This document shows, one piece after another, positions 32,595 to 41,119 of a stretch of 61,180 nucleotides of DNA. The position numbers and the translations under genes are program-made. Within the stretch, counting starts at the first letter, position 1. Every line of letters begins with the position of its first letter. The notes under the pieces were generated by a model. That model was not told where the DNA came from and ran no database searches. It saw only the letters and a list, made by a program, of their open reading frames with translations. The DNA comes from Actinomycetes bacterium (GTDB taxonomy: Bacteria; Actinomycetota; Actinomycetes; Mycobacteriales; Mycobacteriaceae). The stretch is taken from NCBI GenBank assembly GCA_023404955.1, contig JAEXZY010000025.1:1-61180 (forward strand), given 5' to 3'.

Positions 32595-32990
32595 ATGCAG
32601 TTGCCGCAGTGGCTGGCGCGGTTCAATCGCCACGTCACCAACCCTGTGCAGCGGCTATGGGCGGGGCGGGCGCTGACGATGGGCATCCTCAGCCACGTCG
32701 GGCGCCGGTCCGGGAAGTCCTACCGGACGCCGCTGACCGTGTTCTCCACCCGTGACGGCGTCGCGATCCTGTTGACGTACGGACCCGACCGGGACTGGCT
32801 GAAGAACCTGACCGCTGCCGGTGGCGGCACGCTGCGCCGCCACGGACGATCGTTCCCCGTGACGAACCCCCGGGTGATGACCAAAGCCGAGGCGGCACCG
32901 TCGGTGACGGGGTGGATGCGGCCGCTGTTCGCGGTGTTGCCGTTCGAGCAGGCCGTGCTGCTCACGTACGGGGACGCAGCCGAGCCCTGA
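32595..32990 (+). CDS. F420-dependent nitroreductase-family protein (Ddn-like)
   Basis: A 131-residue split-barrel protein of the deazaflavin-dependent reductase family. The motif GILSHVGRRSGKSYRTPLTVF followed by ILLTYGPDRDWLKNL matches Ddn/FGD-type proteins, in which the Arg/Ser loop binds F420H2. These reductases use F420H2 to reduce quinones or nitro compounds, often at the membrane. Start ATG 32595. Its last 29 bases overlap the convergent P450 gene. Confidence 0.85.
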   Translation: MQLPQWLARFNRHVTNPVQRLWAGRALTMGILSHVGRRSGKSYRTPLTVFSTRDGVAILLTYGPDRDWLKNLTAAGGGTLRRHGRSFPVTNPRVMTKAEAAPSVTGWMRPLFAVLPFEQAVLLTYGDAAEP

Positions 32991-34341
32991 TCGGCCCCTT
33001 GGCCACCGTGGTGAACGGCGTCTCACACGCGAAGTCGTCGTCGAGTGACTCCACGGTCATCGCGCGGACCACAGTGGCCAGCGCCAACGTCGTCTCCAGG
33101 CGGGCGAAGTGCTCGCCGATGCACGGCCGCGAGCCCCCGAGGAACGGCAGGAACTGCCAGCGGTCCCGGGCCGCGACGTTCTCGGGGCTGAACCGGCCGG
33201 GATCGAAGGTCGTCGGATCGGGCCACAGTGCGGGGTCGCGGTGCATCGCGTACAGGCCGAGCGCCACCAGGCTGCCGGCCGGGATCCGATACCCCGTCAC
33301 CTCGATGTCGCGGGTCGCCACCCGAGCCACCCCGGCGGCCGGCGGACACAGCCGGACCGCCTCGTGCAGCACCTGAATGGTGTAACCGAGCCGGGACACG
33401 TCGGCCGGCGTCAGCTCGCCGTCCCCGAGCGCCGCGGCCTCGGCGGCCACCCTGTCCTGGATCTCGGGGTGGTGTCCGAGAATCCACAGCGCATACGTCA
33501 GCGCCGTCGCGGTCGTGTCGTGCCCGGCCAGCATGAAGATCAACAGGTCGCTGGCGATTTCCTCGTCGGTCAGCGGTCGCCCCGTCTGCGGATCCGTCGC
33601 CCCGATCAGCGCCTGCACCAGAGGCGCGTCCCGGTCCGGATCGGCCCGGCACGCCTGCACCATCTCGTCGGCGATGCGCCGCATCGCATCGACGGCGCGG
33701 CGCGCACGCCACCGGGCCGGGGTCGGTAGCCAGCGCGGCGCCCGCGCCGGACGCAACGCGCGGTCGGCCGTGTAGGACGACGCCACGTGCATGCACCGAG
33801 CGATCGTGTCGCCGCGTTCGTTGAGATCGACGCCGAGCACCGAGCGGCCCAGCGACTGCATCGCGACGCGTCGGCACTCGGTGTCCAGGTCGACCTCGCC
33901 GCCGGCTGGCCACCGGTCCACGAATGCCTGTGCCGCGCTGGACATGTGGCCGCCGAACGTGCGGACGTTGAGTTTGGTGAACACCGGCTGCAGCGCGCGT
34001 TTCCGTGGCCGCCACTGCTCGTTGGGCAGCACGAACAAGCTGTCCCCGGCGATGTGGCGCACTTCGTCGTGGATGATGCACCGGTCGGTGACGGCGTCGT
34101 TGCGGCCCAGCACGTCCCGCATCCCGGCCGGGGACGTCACCGCGACGATCGCCGGGACGAACTTAGCCGGCCCCAGTTGGATACGGGTGACGGGGCCACC
34201 GGCGTCGCGCATGATCTCCTGGCCGATGTCGAGCCGCCTGATGAGCGTCAGGAGCCGCCACAGTGGTAGTGGGCTGCGTGGCACCAGCGGCAGTGACCGC
34301 ACATCGACGGCTCGGTCGGCTCGGTCGTCGCGCACCGTCAT
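32962..34341 (-). CDS. Cytochrome P450 monooxygenase
   Basis: A 459-residue P450. The haem-binding loop FLGGSRPCIGEHFA holds the axial Cys407, the I-helix is FMLAGHDTTATAL, and ExxR is in VLHEAVRLCPP. The CIG variant with an additional Pro before Cys is of the type seen in CYP132/CYP137-like or eukaryote-like bacterial P450s. No membrane anchor is present, so it needs a ferredoxin partner. ATG 34341 overlaps the PPOX gene stop (ATGA). Confidence 0.93.
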   Translation of the reverse strand: MTVRDDRADRAVDVRSLPLVPRSPLPLWRLLTLIRRLDIGQEIMRDAGGPVTRIQLGPAKFVPAIVAVTSPAGMRDVLGRNDAVTDRCIIHDEVRHIAGDSLFVLPNEQWRPRKRALQPVFTKLNVRTFGGHMSSAAQAFVDRWPAGGEVDLDTECRRVAMQSLGRSVLGVDLNERGDTIARCMHVASSYTADRALRPARAPRWLPTPARWRARRAVDAMRRIADEMVQACRADPDRDAPLVQALIGATDPQTGRPLTDEEIASDLLIFMLAGHDTTATALTYALWILGHHPEIQDRVAAEAAALGDGELTPADVSRLGYTIQVLHEAVRLCPPAAGVARVATRDIEVTGYRIPAGSLVALGLYAMHRDPALWPDPTTFDPGRFSPENVAARDRWQFLPFLGGSRPCIGEHFARLETTLALATVVRAMTVESLDDDFACETPFTTVAKGPIRARLRPRT

Positions 34342-34823
34342 GTCGACCGCCAGGTCAGCACGTCGCCGGTGCCGGCGGTCATCGTGGTCCCGGGCATCAC
34401 CCGCAGCCGGTAGGGCGCGAGCCGCAGCACCGCGAACTGCTCGCTGGTCGGGCCGTCGGCCCAGAACGGGATGATCGCCGGGTCGTAACCGACGGGCTCC
34501 GGAGCGCTCTTGAACCGCTCCCAGACGTCCCGGCGGGTGTCGTCGTCGGTGTACCACTCTACAAGGCATTCGGCGCTGCACGTGTCGTGCGTCGGTGCCC
34601 AGTAGCTGACCGACACCTCGGGATGAACTTCCAGGTGCGCCCGTTTCACAGGAGTGGGCACCGTTGCGATCCAGCCGAACAGATCAGTACCGTCCCATTG
34701 CCAGATCGGGTGCAGGATGCGGGTGCGCGGTTTGCTGTCCGCGTCGACCGTGGCGACCGAGGCCCACACGATCGAGTGGGCCATCTCCACGAACGCGGGC
34801 GCGATCTGTGCCAGAGGTGTCAC
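34338..34823 (-). CDS. Pyridoxamine 5'-phosphate oxidase-family protein
   Basis: A 161-residue FMN/F420 split-barrel protein. The sequence WASVATVDADSKPRTRILHPIW and DLFGWIATVPTPVKRAHLEVHP match the PPOX-like family (flavin/deazaflavin oxidoreductase B-type). The start is GTG 34823. It is co-translated with the P450, so it may be its reductase or act on the same substrate. Confidence 0.8.
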   Translation of the reverse strand: MTPLAQIAPAFVEMAHSIVWASVATVDADSKPRTRILHPIWQWDGTDLFGWIATVPTPVKRAHLEVHPEVSVSYWAPTHDTCSAECLVEWYTDDDTRRDVWERFKSAPEPVGYDPAIIPFWADGPTSEQFAVLRLAPYRLRVMPGTTMTAGTGDVLTWRST

Positions 34824-34868
34824 GGCACTTCAGCCTAGGCAACGGGGCGCGACCCTGCGACGAACGCG

Positions 34869-35216
34869 TCAGCCTTCGAGCTTTTTCTTGAACTCGTCGG
34901 TGTTGCGGTATTCGACGTTGCCGATGTCGGCGCTGGTCTCGATCTTGCCTTTGTCCTCGTCGTCGACCCAGTCGGTGACCGAGGTACCCGACACCGTGCC
35001 GCTGCTTCCCGGCAGCGTGGTGGTCGTCAGGTTGTCCTCTTGGTAAGCCTCGGCCATCTCCTTGGCCTTTTCCCGGTGCTCGTCGGTGACTTCGGGCTTC
35101 TCGGTGAGTTCCTGATTGTCGGGGTCCGGGGTCTCGGTGACGTGCTCGAGTTCGACGTTGGGGGTGTCGTCCGGGGACCGCTGCTCGGTGGTGGTGTCGT
35201 CGGCGCTCATGGCCAT
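34869..35216 (-). CDS. Acidic, disordered hypothetical protein
   Basis: A 115-residue protein, extremely rich in Asp, Glu and Thr (TTTEQRSPDDTPNVELEHVTETP), with a more structured C-terminal half (KAKEMAEAYQEDNLTTTTLPG then ISADIGNVEYRN-like end). No family. ATG 35216 or 35210 is possible. It reads like a cytoplasmic low-complexity protein with a short helical region. Confidence 0.55.
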   Translation of the reverse strand: MAMSADDTTTEQRSPDDTPNVELEHVTETPDPDNQELTEKPEVTDEHREKAKEMAEAYQEDNLTTTTLPGSSGTVSGTSVTDWVDDEDKGKIETSADIGNVEYRNTDEFKKKLEG

Positions 35217-35258
35217 GGGACTGCCCGAAAGTGTGAGCAACGAAACAGCGGGCCCACC

Positions 35259-35849
35259 TCAGACGAGGACGCCACGCAGCGCGGCCGGCAGGCTCGGCAG
35301 AAAGTGCCGGCGAGCGAACGCGCGGATGTCGTCTGCTGTCTCGAGCGGTTGTGCGCTCGGAAGCAGCAGCACCATCTCGGCGTAGCGCAGGATGCAGTCG
35401 GCGAAGTCCTCGACTGCGTCGGGCCCGATGCGGTCGGCGAAACCGGGCGGGAAGATCTGCTCAAGCGCGTCGATCATCCGCGCGATCGCGGCGCGGTGGT
35501 GTCTGTTGGCCAGCTCGAGAGTCAGAGCCGGATCGTCGAGGACCATGCCGTGCAGCACCCGGTGGTTGCGGAACTCCATGATCGACAGCGTGAATGCCTC
35601 GACATAGTAATTCTCCTGCGGCGCAACCTTTTTGAGCTCAGATGCGATGTGGGCGAACAGCCTGATGTTCTCCCGCTCGATCACCGCACCCACGAGCTCG
35701 TCCTTGTTGGCGAACCGCCGGTAGATCGTCGTGCGGCTGACCCCGGCGCGGCGGGCGACGTCGTCGAGCGCGACACGTCGGTAGCCGTGCCGCTCGAACT
35801 CGACCACGGCGGCGTCGAGGATCTGCGCCGTCGCGTCAGCCGCGGGCAT
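35259..35849 (-). CDS. TetR-family transcriptional regulator
   Basis: A 196-residue TetR protein. The N-terminal helix-turn-helix is in VALDDVARRAGVSRTTIYRRFANKDELVGAV (split here as VARRAGVSRTTIYRRF, residues about 29-44). The C-terminal ligand domain is less conserved. ATG 35849 lies inside the last codons of the MpaB-type gene, so the two are co-expressed. The AT-rich dyad in front of that gene is a likely target. Confidence 0.9.
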   Translation of the reverse strand: MPAADATAQILDAAVVEFERHGYRRVALDDVARRAGVSRTTIYRRFANKDELVGAVIERENIRLFAHIASELKKVAPQENYYVEAFTLSIMEFRNHRVLHGMVLDDPALTLELANRHHRAAIARMIDALEQIFPPGFADRIGPDAVEDFADCILRYAEMVLLLPSAQPLETADDIRAFARRHFLPSLPAALRGVLV

Positions 35850-36696
35850 AGCCCTTGAGGGCGTATCCGGTGTATCGCACGCGCATCGGGAGGCGATCCC
35901 ATGCCCAGGTGACCGGCCGGGACCGCCAGAACGCCGCGAACCGCTGGTAGCGCCGCTCCTGGCGGTCCGACCACGGCAGATCGAGCAACTCGCGGGCGCG
36001 CGGCGGGAGGCCGCCGGTGGTCAGGAACGCGGCGAGCGGGTTGAAGATCGGTGCGACGAGTCGCCACACCAGCGGGTGCACTGCCTTGGGCTTCGGGAAG
36101 CCCTTGGTGACGTAGCCGACGCCGTACTTCGCCGACGGGTGCGCGACGAGAACGCGCTCCATCATCGAGTCCCAGTAGCGTTCGAAGTCGGCATAGGTGG
36201 CGGGCATCGGCCGGTCGCTGACGCCGTAGCGGCGGTACCAGGTCTTCGATTCGAGCCAGATCTGCTCGCGCTCGGCGCGGCTGAGCCGCTTCACGAAGGT
36301 GTCGGCGAAGTAGTAGATCTGCTCGACGAATGTGGCGTGCGCCCAGAAGTACGTGTCCGGGTCCAAGGCATGGTAGCGACGGTCGGTGCCCGGCATCTCC
36401 CCCTTGACGTGGTGGTGGAAGTCGCGGACCTGGGTGCCCGCGTTCTCGGCGTCGGAGCCGTAGACGGTGTTGAAAATCGGCGGGATCGTGCGGCGGAGCC
36501 GCTCGGCGGTGTCGGCGAAGAACGTCGAATGGTCGTACACGCCCTGCCCGAGTTCGGCGAGCATGTTCTGCAGCACGGCCGGGCGCGGACCGATGAGGTA
36601 CATCCGGTTGTCGCCGAAGTACTTCCATACCAGCGAGCCCGGGCCCAGAGGCAGCGCATCGTCGAGGGGTTCGGTCTGCTCCGCCAGCTCGGTCAT
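35836..36696 (-). CDS. MpaB-type oxygenase (DUF2236)
   Basis: A 286-residue protein of the latex-clearing protein/MpaB family. The family His pattern is in VRDFHHHVKGEMPG and DPDTYFWAHATFVEQIYYF. The remainder (PPRARELLDLPWSDRQ) is typical. Such enzymes bind haem b or act in oxidative lipid cleavage. It starts at ATG 36696, downstream of an AT-rich operator-like site, and overlaps the TetR gene by 14 bases, so it is probably self-controlled through it. Confidence 0.85.
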   Translation of the reverse strand: MTELAEQTEPLDDALPLGPGSLVWKYFGDNRMYLIGPRPAVLQNMLAELGQGVYDHSTFFADTAERLRRTIPPIFNTVYGSDAENAGTQVRDFHHHVKGEMPGTDRRYHALDPDTYFWAHATFVEQIYYFADTFVKRLSRAEREQIWLESKTWYRRYGVSDRPMPATYADFERYWDSMMERVLVAHPSAKYGVGYVTKGFPKPKAVHPLVWRLVAPIFNPLAAFLTTGGLPPRARELLDLPWSDRQERRYQRFAAFWRSRPVTWAWDRLPMRVRYTGYALKGYARG

Positions 36697-36730
36697 GAGT
36701 GACAGTGTTACAAATTCTGCACTCTGTACC
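36697..36730. promoter_or_regulatory. AT-rich operator-like dyad before the MpaB/TetR operon
   Basis: The region between GAGTG (36697-36701) and CACTC (36720-36724) is an imperfect dyad with an AT-rich core (TGTTACAAATTCTGC), unusual for this genome and directly abutting the ATG of the MpaB gene. I infer the operator of the TetR protein encoded in the same operon, overlapping its promoter. Confidence 0.45.
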
Positions 36731-36806
36731 AAGCGGGTGTGGCGAGCGGCACACGGTCCTGCGCATCGGATGAGAAGCCATGGCTGTGATCTCGGCCAGC
36801 CAGCAG

Positions 36807-36826
36807 CCGGAACCGCTATTCCGCGG
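36807..36826. repeat. Imperfect copy of the GGAAT/ATTCC inverted repeat
   Basis: CCGGAACCGCTATTCCGCGG resembles one arm of the 7585-7645 repeat (CCGGAACGGTATTCCGCG) with one inserted base. It is itself a weak dyad (GGAA/TTCC). It lies at the very end of the small membrane gene that stops at 36816 and could be its transcription end. Confidence 0.4.
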
Positions 36827-37073
36827 GGAGGGGGGCCGCGGCTGGGGTCCGCACCCGGGTGATCGTCAGCACCAGCAGGACCCCGGCCAGCGTCGCCAGC
36901 AGCAGCGACAGCGTCAGCAGCGGCGCGTAGTACACCATCGACGTGGTCGAGGGCTGCCCGTCGAGCACCGGCGCGACAGTCACCGTCCGGCCGGCGGCCA
37001 GCCAGCTGACCACGGACCCGACCGCGGCCAGCGCCGCCAATGTCAGCTCGAGAACGGTGCGCCTGCGGGTCAC
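36816..37073 (-). CDS. Two-helix membrane protein downstream of hemB
   Basis: An 85-residue protein: helices about 10-25 and 44-65, with the loop VTVAPVLDGQPSTTS outside. It is the last gene of the hem operon extension and its stop codon lies inside a GGAA/TTCC dyad. GTG 37073 overlaps the gene before (GTGA). No family recognised; it may match the small protein Rv0514. Confidence 0.7.
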   Translation of the reverse strand: MTRRRTVLELTLAALAAVGSVVSWLAAGRTVTVAPVLDGQPSTTSMVYYAPLLTLSLLLATLAGVLLVLTITRVRTPAAAPLPAE

Positions 37074-37567
37074 GACGCCTTCTCCGGCGGGATCCGCTCC
37101 TCGACGAGGTTCGTCAGGGCCGCGCGCAGTTGCTGGTGCTTGCGGGCCCACGCCTGCGCGGTGCGATCACCGGCCAACCGCACCCCGATGCCGGTGCGGC
37201 CCCGCGGCACACCTGTGAGCTCACCGAGCGCACGCGCGGACTGCCATTTCGGGGTCTCTGCACCCTCGGCCTCGGGATACACCCGCACGATGTCGGCGGT
37301 CGGCGTGACCTCAGTGCCCTGGCGCAGCGTGTCCACGGTCAGCTCGACCGAGGTGTGGATACGCGCCGCCTTGACCTGAATGCTGAGGAACACGGTCACG
37401 AGCAGGAAGAACACCACCGGAACCACCCATTGGACAACGCCGGCCGACAGCTGGATCAACGCCATGGCGATCCCGGCGCCCGGGCCCGCGAGCACCCACA
37501 GCCAGCTCGCACCCTGCTCGTAGAACAGCACCTCGCTCGCCGGCGGCGGTGCGACGGATTCGGTCAC
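37070..37567 (-). CDS. Membrane protein with C-terminal basic domain, hem operon
   Basis: A 165-residue protein with two membrane helices (about 24-39 and 47-64) and a soluble cytoplasmic half with VPRGRTGIGVRLAGDRTAQAW and AALTNLVEERIPPEKAS. The pattern recalls DUF3093-like actinobacterial proteins but I cannot assign it firmly. GTG 37567 overlaps the gene before. Confidence 0.7.
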   Translation of the reverse strand: MTESVAPPPASEVLFYEQGASWLWVLAGPGAGIAMALIQLSAGVVQWVVPVVFFLLVTVFLSIQVKAARIHTSVELTVDTLRQGTEVTPTADIVRVYPEAEGAETPKWQSARALGELTGVPRGRTGIGVRLAGDRTAQAWARKHQQLRAALTNLVEERIPPEKAS

Positions 37568-38016
37568 GGGCGGCCCTTCCCTTCATGCGCCCGGTCATAC
37601 CAGGCGCGCGCCGACGGCCGCGTCATCAAGGCGGCGCCGATCAGCACCGGCAGCGCGGCGATCAGGATCAACGGCTGCCCCACCCCGAGACCCACGGCGA
37701 GCAGCAGGACGACACCGACCAGCGCGAACGCCAGACCCAGCGTGGCCATCCGGAACCGACTGTCGCCGCCGCGGGCCTTCCCCGCCAGGAACGCCAGGGC
37801 CCCCGCGGCCACGACCGCTCCGATACCGATCGAGCGGTAGACCGTCAGATAGTTGCGGACACGGTCGTCAGTCACGTCAGCGGGGATCGCCAGCCGAGCC
37901 GCATCGAACGTCGCCGTCGCCGACATGAGCCCGCCCACGATCATCAGGACCGCGCCGCCCATGAAGCACCAGAACGCGGCGTCGACGAGACGGGGGCGGG
38001 AAGCGGAGGTCGGCAT
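37564..38016 (-). CDS. Four-helix membrane protein, hem operon
   Basis: A 150-residue protein with about four helices (12-32, 60-78, 88-106, 110-126) and a basic C-terminus. Its order in the operon between hemB and the next membrane protein suggests the Rv0513-type protein. Start ATG 38016 preferred over a TTG at 38034. Confidence 0.7.
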   Translation of the reverse strand: MPTSASRPRLVDAAFWCFMGGAVLMIVGGLMSATATFDAARLAIPADVTDDRVRNYLTVYRSIGIGAVVAAGALAFLAGKARGGDSRFRMATLGLAFALVGVVLLLAVGLGVGQPLILIAALPVLIGAALMTRPSARAWYDRAHEGKGRP

Positions 38017-38034
38017 CGAGGTCAGGGTAGCCAA

Positions 38035-38442
38035 TCACCGGGTGAAGAAGTCGTGGGCGTCTTTACGGTGCAGCAGGAACACCCCGCCGCACACCAGCAC
38101 GGAGCCGACGATCACGACGGCGGCGTAGGCCAGGGCTGCCGCCTCGGGGCGCTCGACCGTGAACAGCTCGCTGACCGAGAACACCACGGTCGCGATCGCT
38201 CCGCCGGTCAGACATGTGCGAGTCCATCGGTAGCCGTGGCGCAGCAGGACGAGGAACGTCGCCACCACCGAGACCAACACCGCCAGGAACACGAGGGCGA
38301 TCGCCAGCATCACCCCGCCCACCCGCTGGTCACCCCACAACAGGTCCACGACGAAGCCGGCCGTCATCAACGGCAGTGCCGCAACCCACAGCCAGAAGCC
38401 GGTGTCCACGTCAGGCGGGCGGGCCGGGTTGGGCTCCGTCAC
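38035..38442 (-). CDS. Small membrane protein, hem operon
   Basis: A 135-residue protein with about four helices (15-35, 43-63, 73-90, 100-120), starting at GTG 38442 that overlaps the hemB stop. No family recognised. It is the first of four small membrane proteins behind hemB, which may be involved in tetrapyrrole handling but could equally be independent. Confidence 0.7.
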   Translation of the reverse strand: MTEPNPARPPDVDTGFWLWVAALPLMTAGFVVDLLWGDQRVGGVMLAIALVFLAVLVSVVATFLVLLRHGYRWTRTCLTGGAIATVVFSVSELFTVERPEAAALAYAAVVIVGSVLVCGGVFLLHRKDAHDFFTR

Positions 38443-39419
38443 GACAGGCGACGGGCCACATCGGCGGCCCAGTAGGTCAACACGATGTCGGCGCCGGCGC
38501 GGACGATGCCGGTCAGCGACTCGAGCACGACCGTGTCGCGGTCGATCCACCCGTTGTCGGCGGCCGCGCAGATCATCGAGTACTCCCCCGACACCTGGTA
38601 CGCGGCGACGGGAACCGGAGAGCGGTCCGCGGCAGCCCGGACGATGTCGAGGTAGGACATCGCGGGTTTGACCATGATGACGTCGGCACCCTCGTCGATG
38701 TCGAGGTCGACCTCGTGCAGCGCTTCGCGCGCGTTGCCAGGCTCCTGCTGATACGTGCGGCGATCACCCTGCAGGCTGGATGATACGGCGTCGCGGAACG
38801 GACCGTAGAAGCCGGAGGCGAACTTCGCGGCGTAGGCCAGGATCGCGGTGTCGATGTGGCCCGCCGCGTCGAGTCCCTCGCGGATGGCTGCCACCTGTCC
38901 GTCCATCATGCCGCTGGGCCCGACCATGTGTGCGCCCGAATCTGCTTGCGCGACAGCCAGTTCGACGTAGCGGCGGTTGGTCGCGTCATTGTCCACCCGG
39001 CCGCGGTCGTCGACGACACCGCAGTGTCCGTGGTCGGTGAACTCGTCGAGGCAGGTGTCGGCCATCAACACCGTGGCGTCGCCGAGGTCAGCGGACAGGT
39101 CACGCAGCGCGACGTTGAGGATGCCGTCATGGTCGGTGCCCGCCGAGCCGCGCGCATCCTTGTCCTCGTCGCGCGGCACCCCGAACAGCATCAGTCCGCC
39201 GACACCGGCGGCCACCGCGTCGGCTGCGGCGCGGCGCAGCGAATCGCGCGTGTGCTGAACGACTCCGGGCATCGAAGCAATCGGCCGGGGTTCGTCGATG
39301 CCGTCGGCGACGAACATCGGCAGCACGAGTTGGCGTGCCTGCAGAGACGTCTCGGACACCAGCCGGCGCATGGCCGGTGTGGACCGCAGTCGCCGCGGAC
39401 GATGACTCGGGTAAGGCAT
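38439..39419 (-). CDS. hemB: Delta-aminolevulinate dehydratase HemB
   Basis: A 326-residue TIM-barrel enzyme condensing two 5-aminolevulinates to porphobilinogen. The Schiff-base lysines are in AILAYAAKFASGFYGPFRDA and VIMVKPAMSYLDI. The metal site region DTCLDEFTDHGHCGVV keeps two of the three cysteines of Zn-type enzymes and has Asp in place of one. ATG 39419; the cysG/hemD gene ends 15 bases upstream. Confidence 0.95.
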   Translation of the reverse strand: MPYPSHRPRRLRSTPAMRRLVSETSLQARQLVLPMFVADGIDEPRPIASMPGVVQHTRDSLRRAAADAVAAGVGGLMLFGVPRDEDKDARGSAGTDHDGILNVALRDLSADLGDATVLMADTCLDEFTDHGHCGVVDDRGRVDNDATNRRYVELAVAQADSGAHMVGPSGMMDGQVAAIREGLDAAGHIDTAILAYAAKFASGFYGPFRDAVSSSLQGDRRTYQQEPGNAREALHEVDLDIDEGADVIMVKPAMSYLDIVRAAADRSPVPVAAYQVSGEYSMICAAADNGWIDRDTVVLESLTGIVRAGADIVLTYWAADVARRLS

Positions 39420-39433
39420 GACCGTCCTTGCGG

Positions 39434-41119
39434 TTAGCGGCGGCGGCTCTTCTTCCGCGGCGGTGGGAGCGCACCCTCGGCCCGCAGACGGGCGGCGTGC
39501 TCGGCCAGCGCTTCGACGAGAGGCCCGACGGCGGCCACCTCGGGCTGCACATCCACGCGCAGCCCGAATTCCGCTGCGGTCTCAGCGGTTTTCGGCCCGA
39601 TGCACGCCACGATGGTGCGAGCGTGTGGCTTACCGGCGATGCCGACCAGGTTGCGCACCGTCGAGCTCGAGGTGAAGCACACCGCGTCGAAGCCACCGGT
39701 CTTGATCATCTCGCGGGTGTGCGCCGGCGGCGGCGCCGCACGCACCGTCCGGTAGGCGGTGACGTCCTCGATCTCCCAGCCCCGCTCGCGCAGCCCTTCG
39801 GCCAGGGTCTCGGTGGCGATGTCGGCGCGCGGCAGCAGCACCCGGTTGACCGGGTCGAAAACGTCGTCGTAGGGCGGGAATTCGTCGAGCAGCCCCAGCG
39901 AGCTCTGCTCGCCGGTGGGCACCAGCTCGGGATTGATACCGAAGGCCCGAACCCGGTCCGCGGTGGCCTGCCCGACACAGGCGATCTTCACACCCGAGAA
40001 CGCGCGGGCGTCCAACCCGAACTCGTTGAACTTCTCCCACACGGCGCGCACGGCGTTGGTGGAGGTGAACACCACCCACTGGAACCGGCCGTCCACGAGA
40101 CCCTTGACGGCCCTTTCCATCTGGGCCGGGCTGCGTGGCGGCTCGACCGCGATGGTGGGCACCTCGATGGGCAGGGCGCCGTGGCCGACGAGCCGCTCGC
40201 TCATCTCCCCGGCCTGGTCCTTGGTGCGGGGCACCAGCACGGTCCAGCCGTAGAGGGCGCGGCTCTCCCACCAGTTCAGCTTCGCGCGGTTGGCCACGGT
40301 GCGGCCGATCGTGACGACCAGCGTGCCGGTCAGCGGACCGGACGGCTCCACGCCGGCGGGCTTGTCCAGCACGGCCTTGTCCAGCAGGCCGGCCAGCGTC
40401 GTCTCGACGGAGCGCTGCGCGCACGTGGTGCCGTTGGCGGTCACCACGGCGGCCGTGTTCTCGGCCAGGCCGAACTCGATCAGCGTGCGCGCGGCCTCGG
40501 GCAGGTGCGATGCGGTCGCGTGCAGGATCAGCGGTCCGGGCGCGGCGGCCAGCGCGGCCCAATCGACCTGCGGGTCGCGGACATCGGCGACGGTGTGCGA
40601 GGAGCCCAGCGGCAGACCGGCGTAGGTCGGCACGGCCGAGGTGTCCGGCAGGCCCGGAACGATCTCGAAGGTCAGCTGGGTGCGGGCCAGCGCGTTGACC
40701 TCGGTGATTACGGCGTCGATCGACAACGGGTCACCGGCGACCAGGCGGACCACGTCCACACCCGTACGGGCCTCGGTGGCCAGCGTCTTGGCCACCTCGG
40801 CGGGATCGCCCAGCGCGGGCCGGATGTCCGGGCCGCCGGGAATGGCCGGTTCGGCCGCCTCCGCGGGCACGTCAGCCGAGGATGCGTCTCGGGCCTCTGC
40901 CGCCTCGGCAGGCAGCGGGCCTGACGGCGGGGGCAGTTCGGAGCCGACCAGCGCGAGCACCGCTTCGGGCACATCGGGGTCGACGAAGACCAAGGCCGCG
41001 TTGGCCAGTACGGCGCGGGCCCGCGTCGTCAGCAGACCCGGGTCACCGGGCCCGGAGCCGACGAAGGTGATGCGGCCGGGCTTGCCCTTGCGTCCTCGCA
41101 AGGTCATCTGGCGAGTCAT
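39434..41119 (-). CDS. hemD: Uroporphyrinogen-III C-methyltransferase / uroporphyrinogen-III synthase fusion
   Basis: A 561-residue fusion. Residues 10-265 are a SUMT domain (ITFVGSGPGDPGLLTTRA, and VRLVAGDPLSIDAV) that methylates uroporphyrinogen III toward sirohaem/B12. Residues 290-550 are the HemD domain (FTSTNAVRAVWEKF, VCFTSSSTVRNLVG), which closes and inverts hydroxymethylbilane. A Pro/Ala/Glu linker (60-110) sits in the methyltransferase part. It overlaps hemC by 4 bases. This arrangement equals Rv0511. Confidence 0.92.
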   Translation of the reverse strand: MTRQMTLRGRKGKPGRITFVGSGPGDPGLLTTRARAVLANAALVFVDPDVPEAVLALVGSELPPPSGPLPAEAAEARDASSADVPAEAAEPAIPGGPDIRPALGDPAEVAKTLATEARTGVDVVRLVAGDPLSIDAVITEVNALARTQLTFEIVPGLPDTSAVPTYAGLPLGSSHTVADVRDPQVDWAALAAAPGPLILHATASHLPEAARTLIEFGLAENTAAVVTANGTTCAQRSVETTLAGLLDKAVLDKPAGVEPSGPLTGTLVVTIGRTVANRAKLNWWESRALYGWTVLVPRTKDQAGEMSERLVGHGALPIEVPTIAVEPPRSPAQMERAVKGLVDGRFQWVVFTSTNAVRAVWEKFNEFGLDARAFSGVKIACVGQATADRVRAFGINPELVPTGEQSSLGLLDEFPPYDDVFDPVNRVLLPRADIATETLAEGLRERGWEIEDVTAYRTVRAAPPPAHTREMIKTGGFDAVCFTSSSTVRNLVGIAGKPHARTIVACIGPKTAETAAEFGLRVDVQPEVAAVGPLVEALAEHAARLRAEGALPPPRKKSRRR

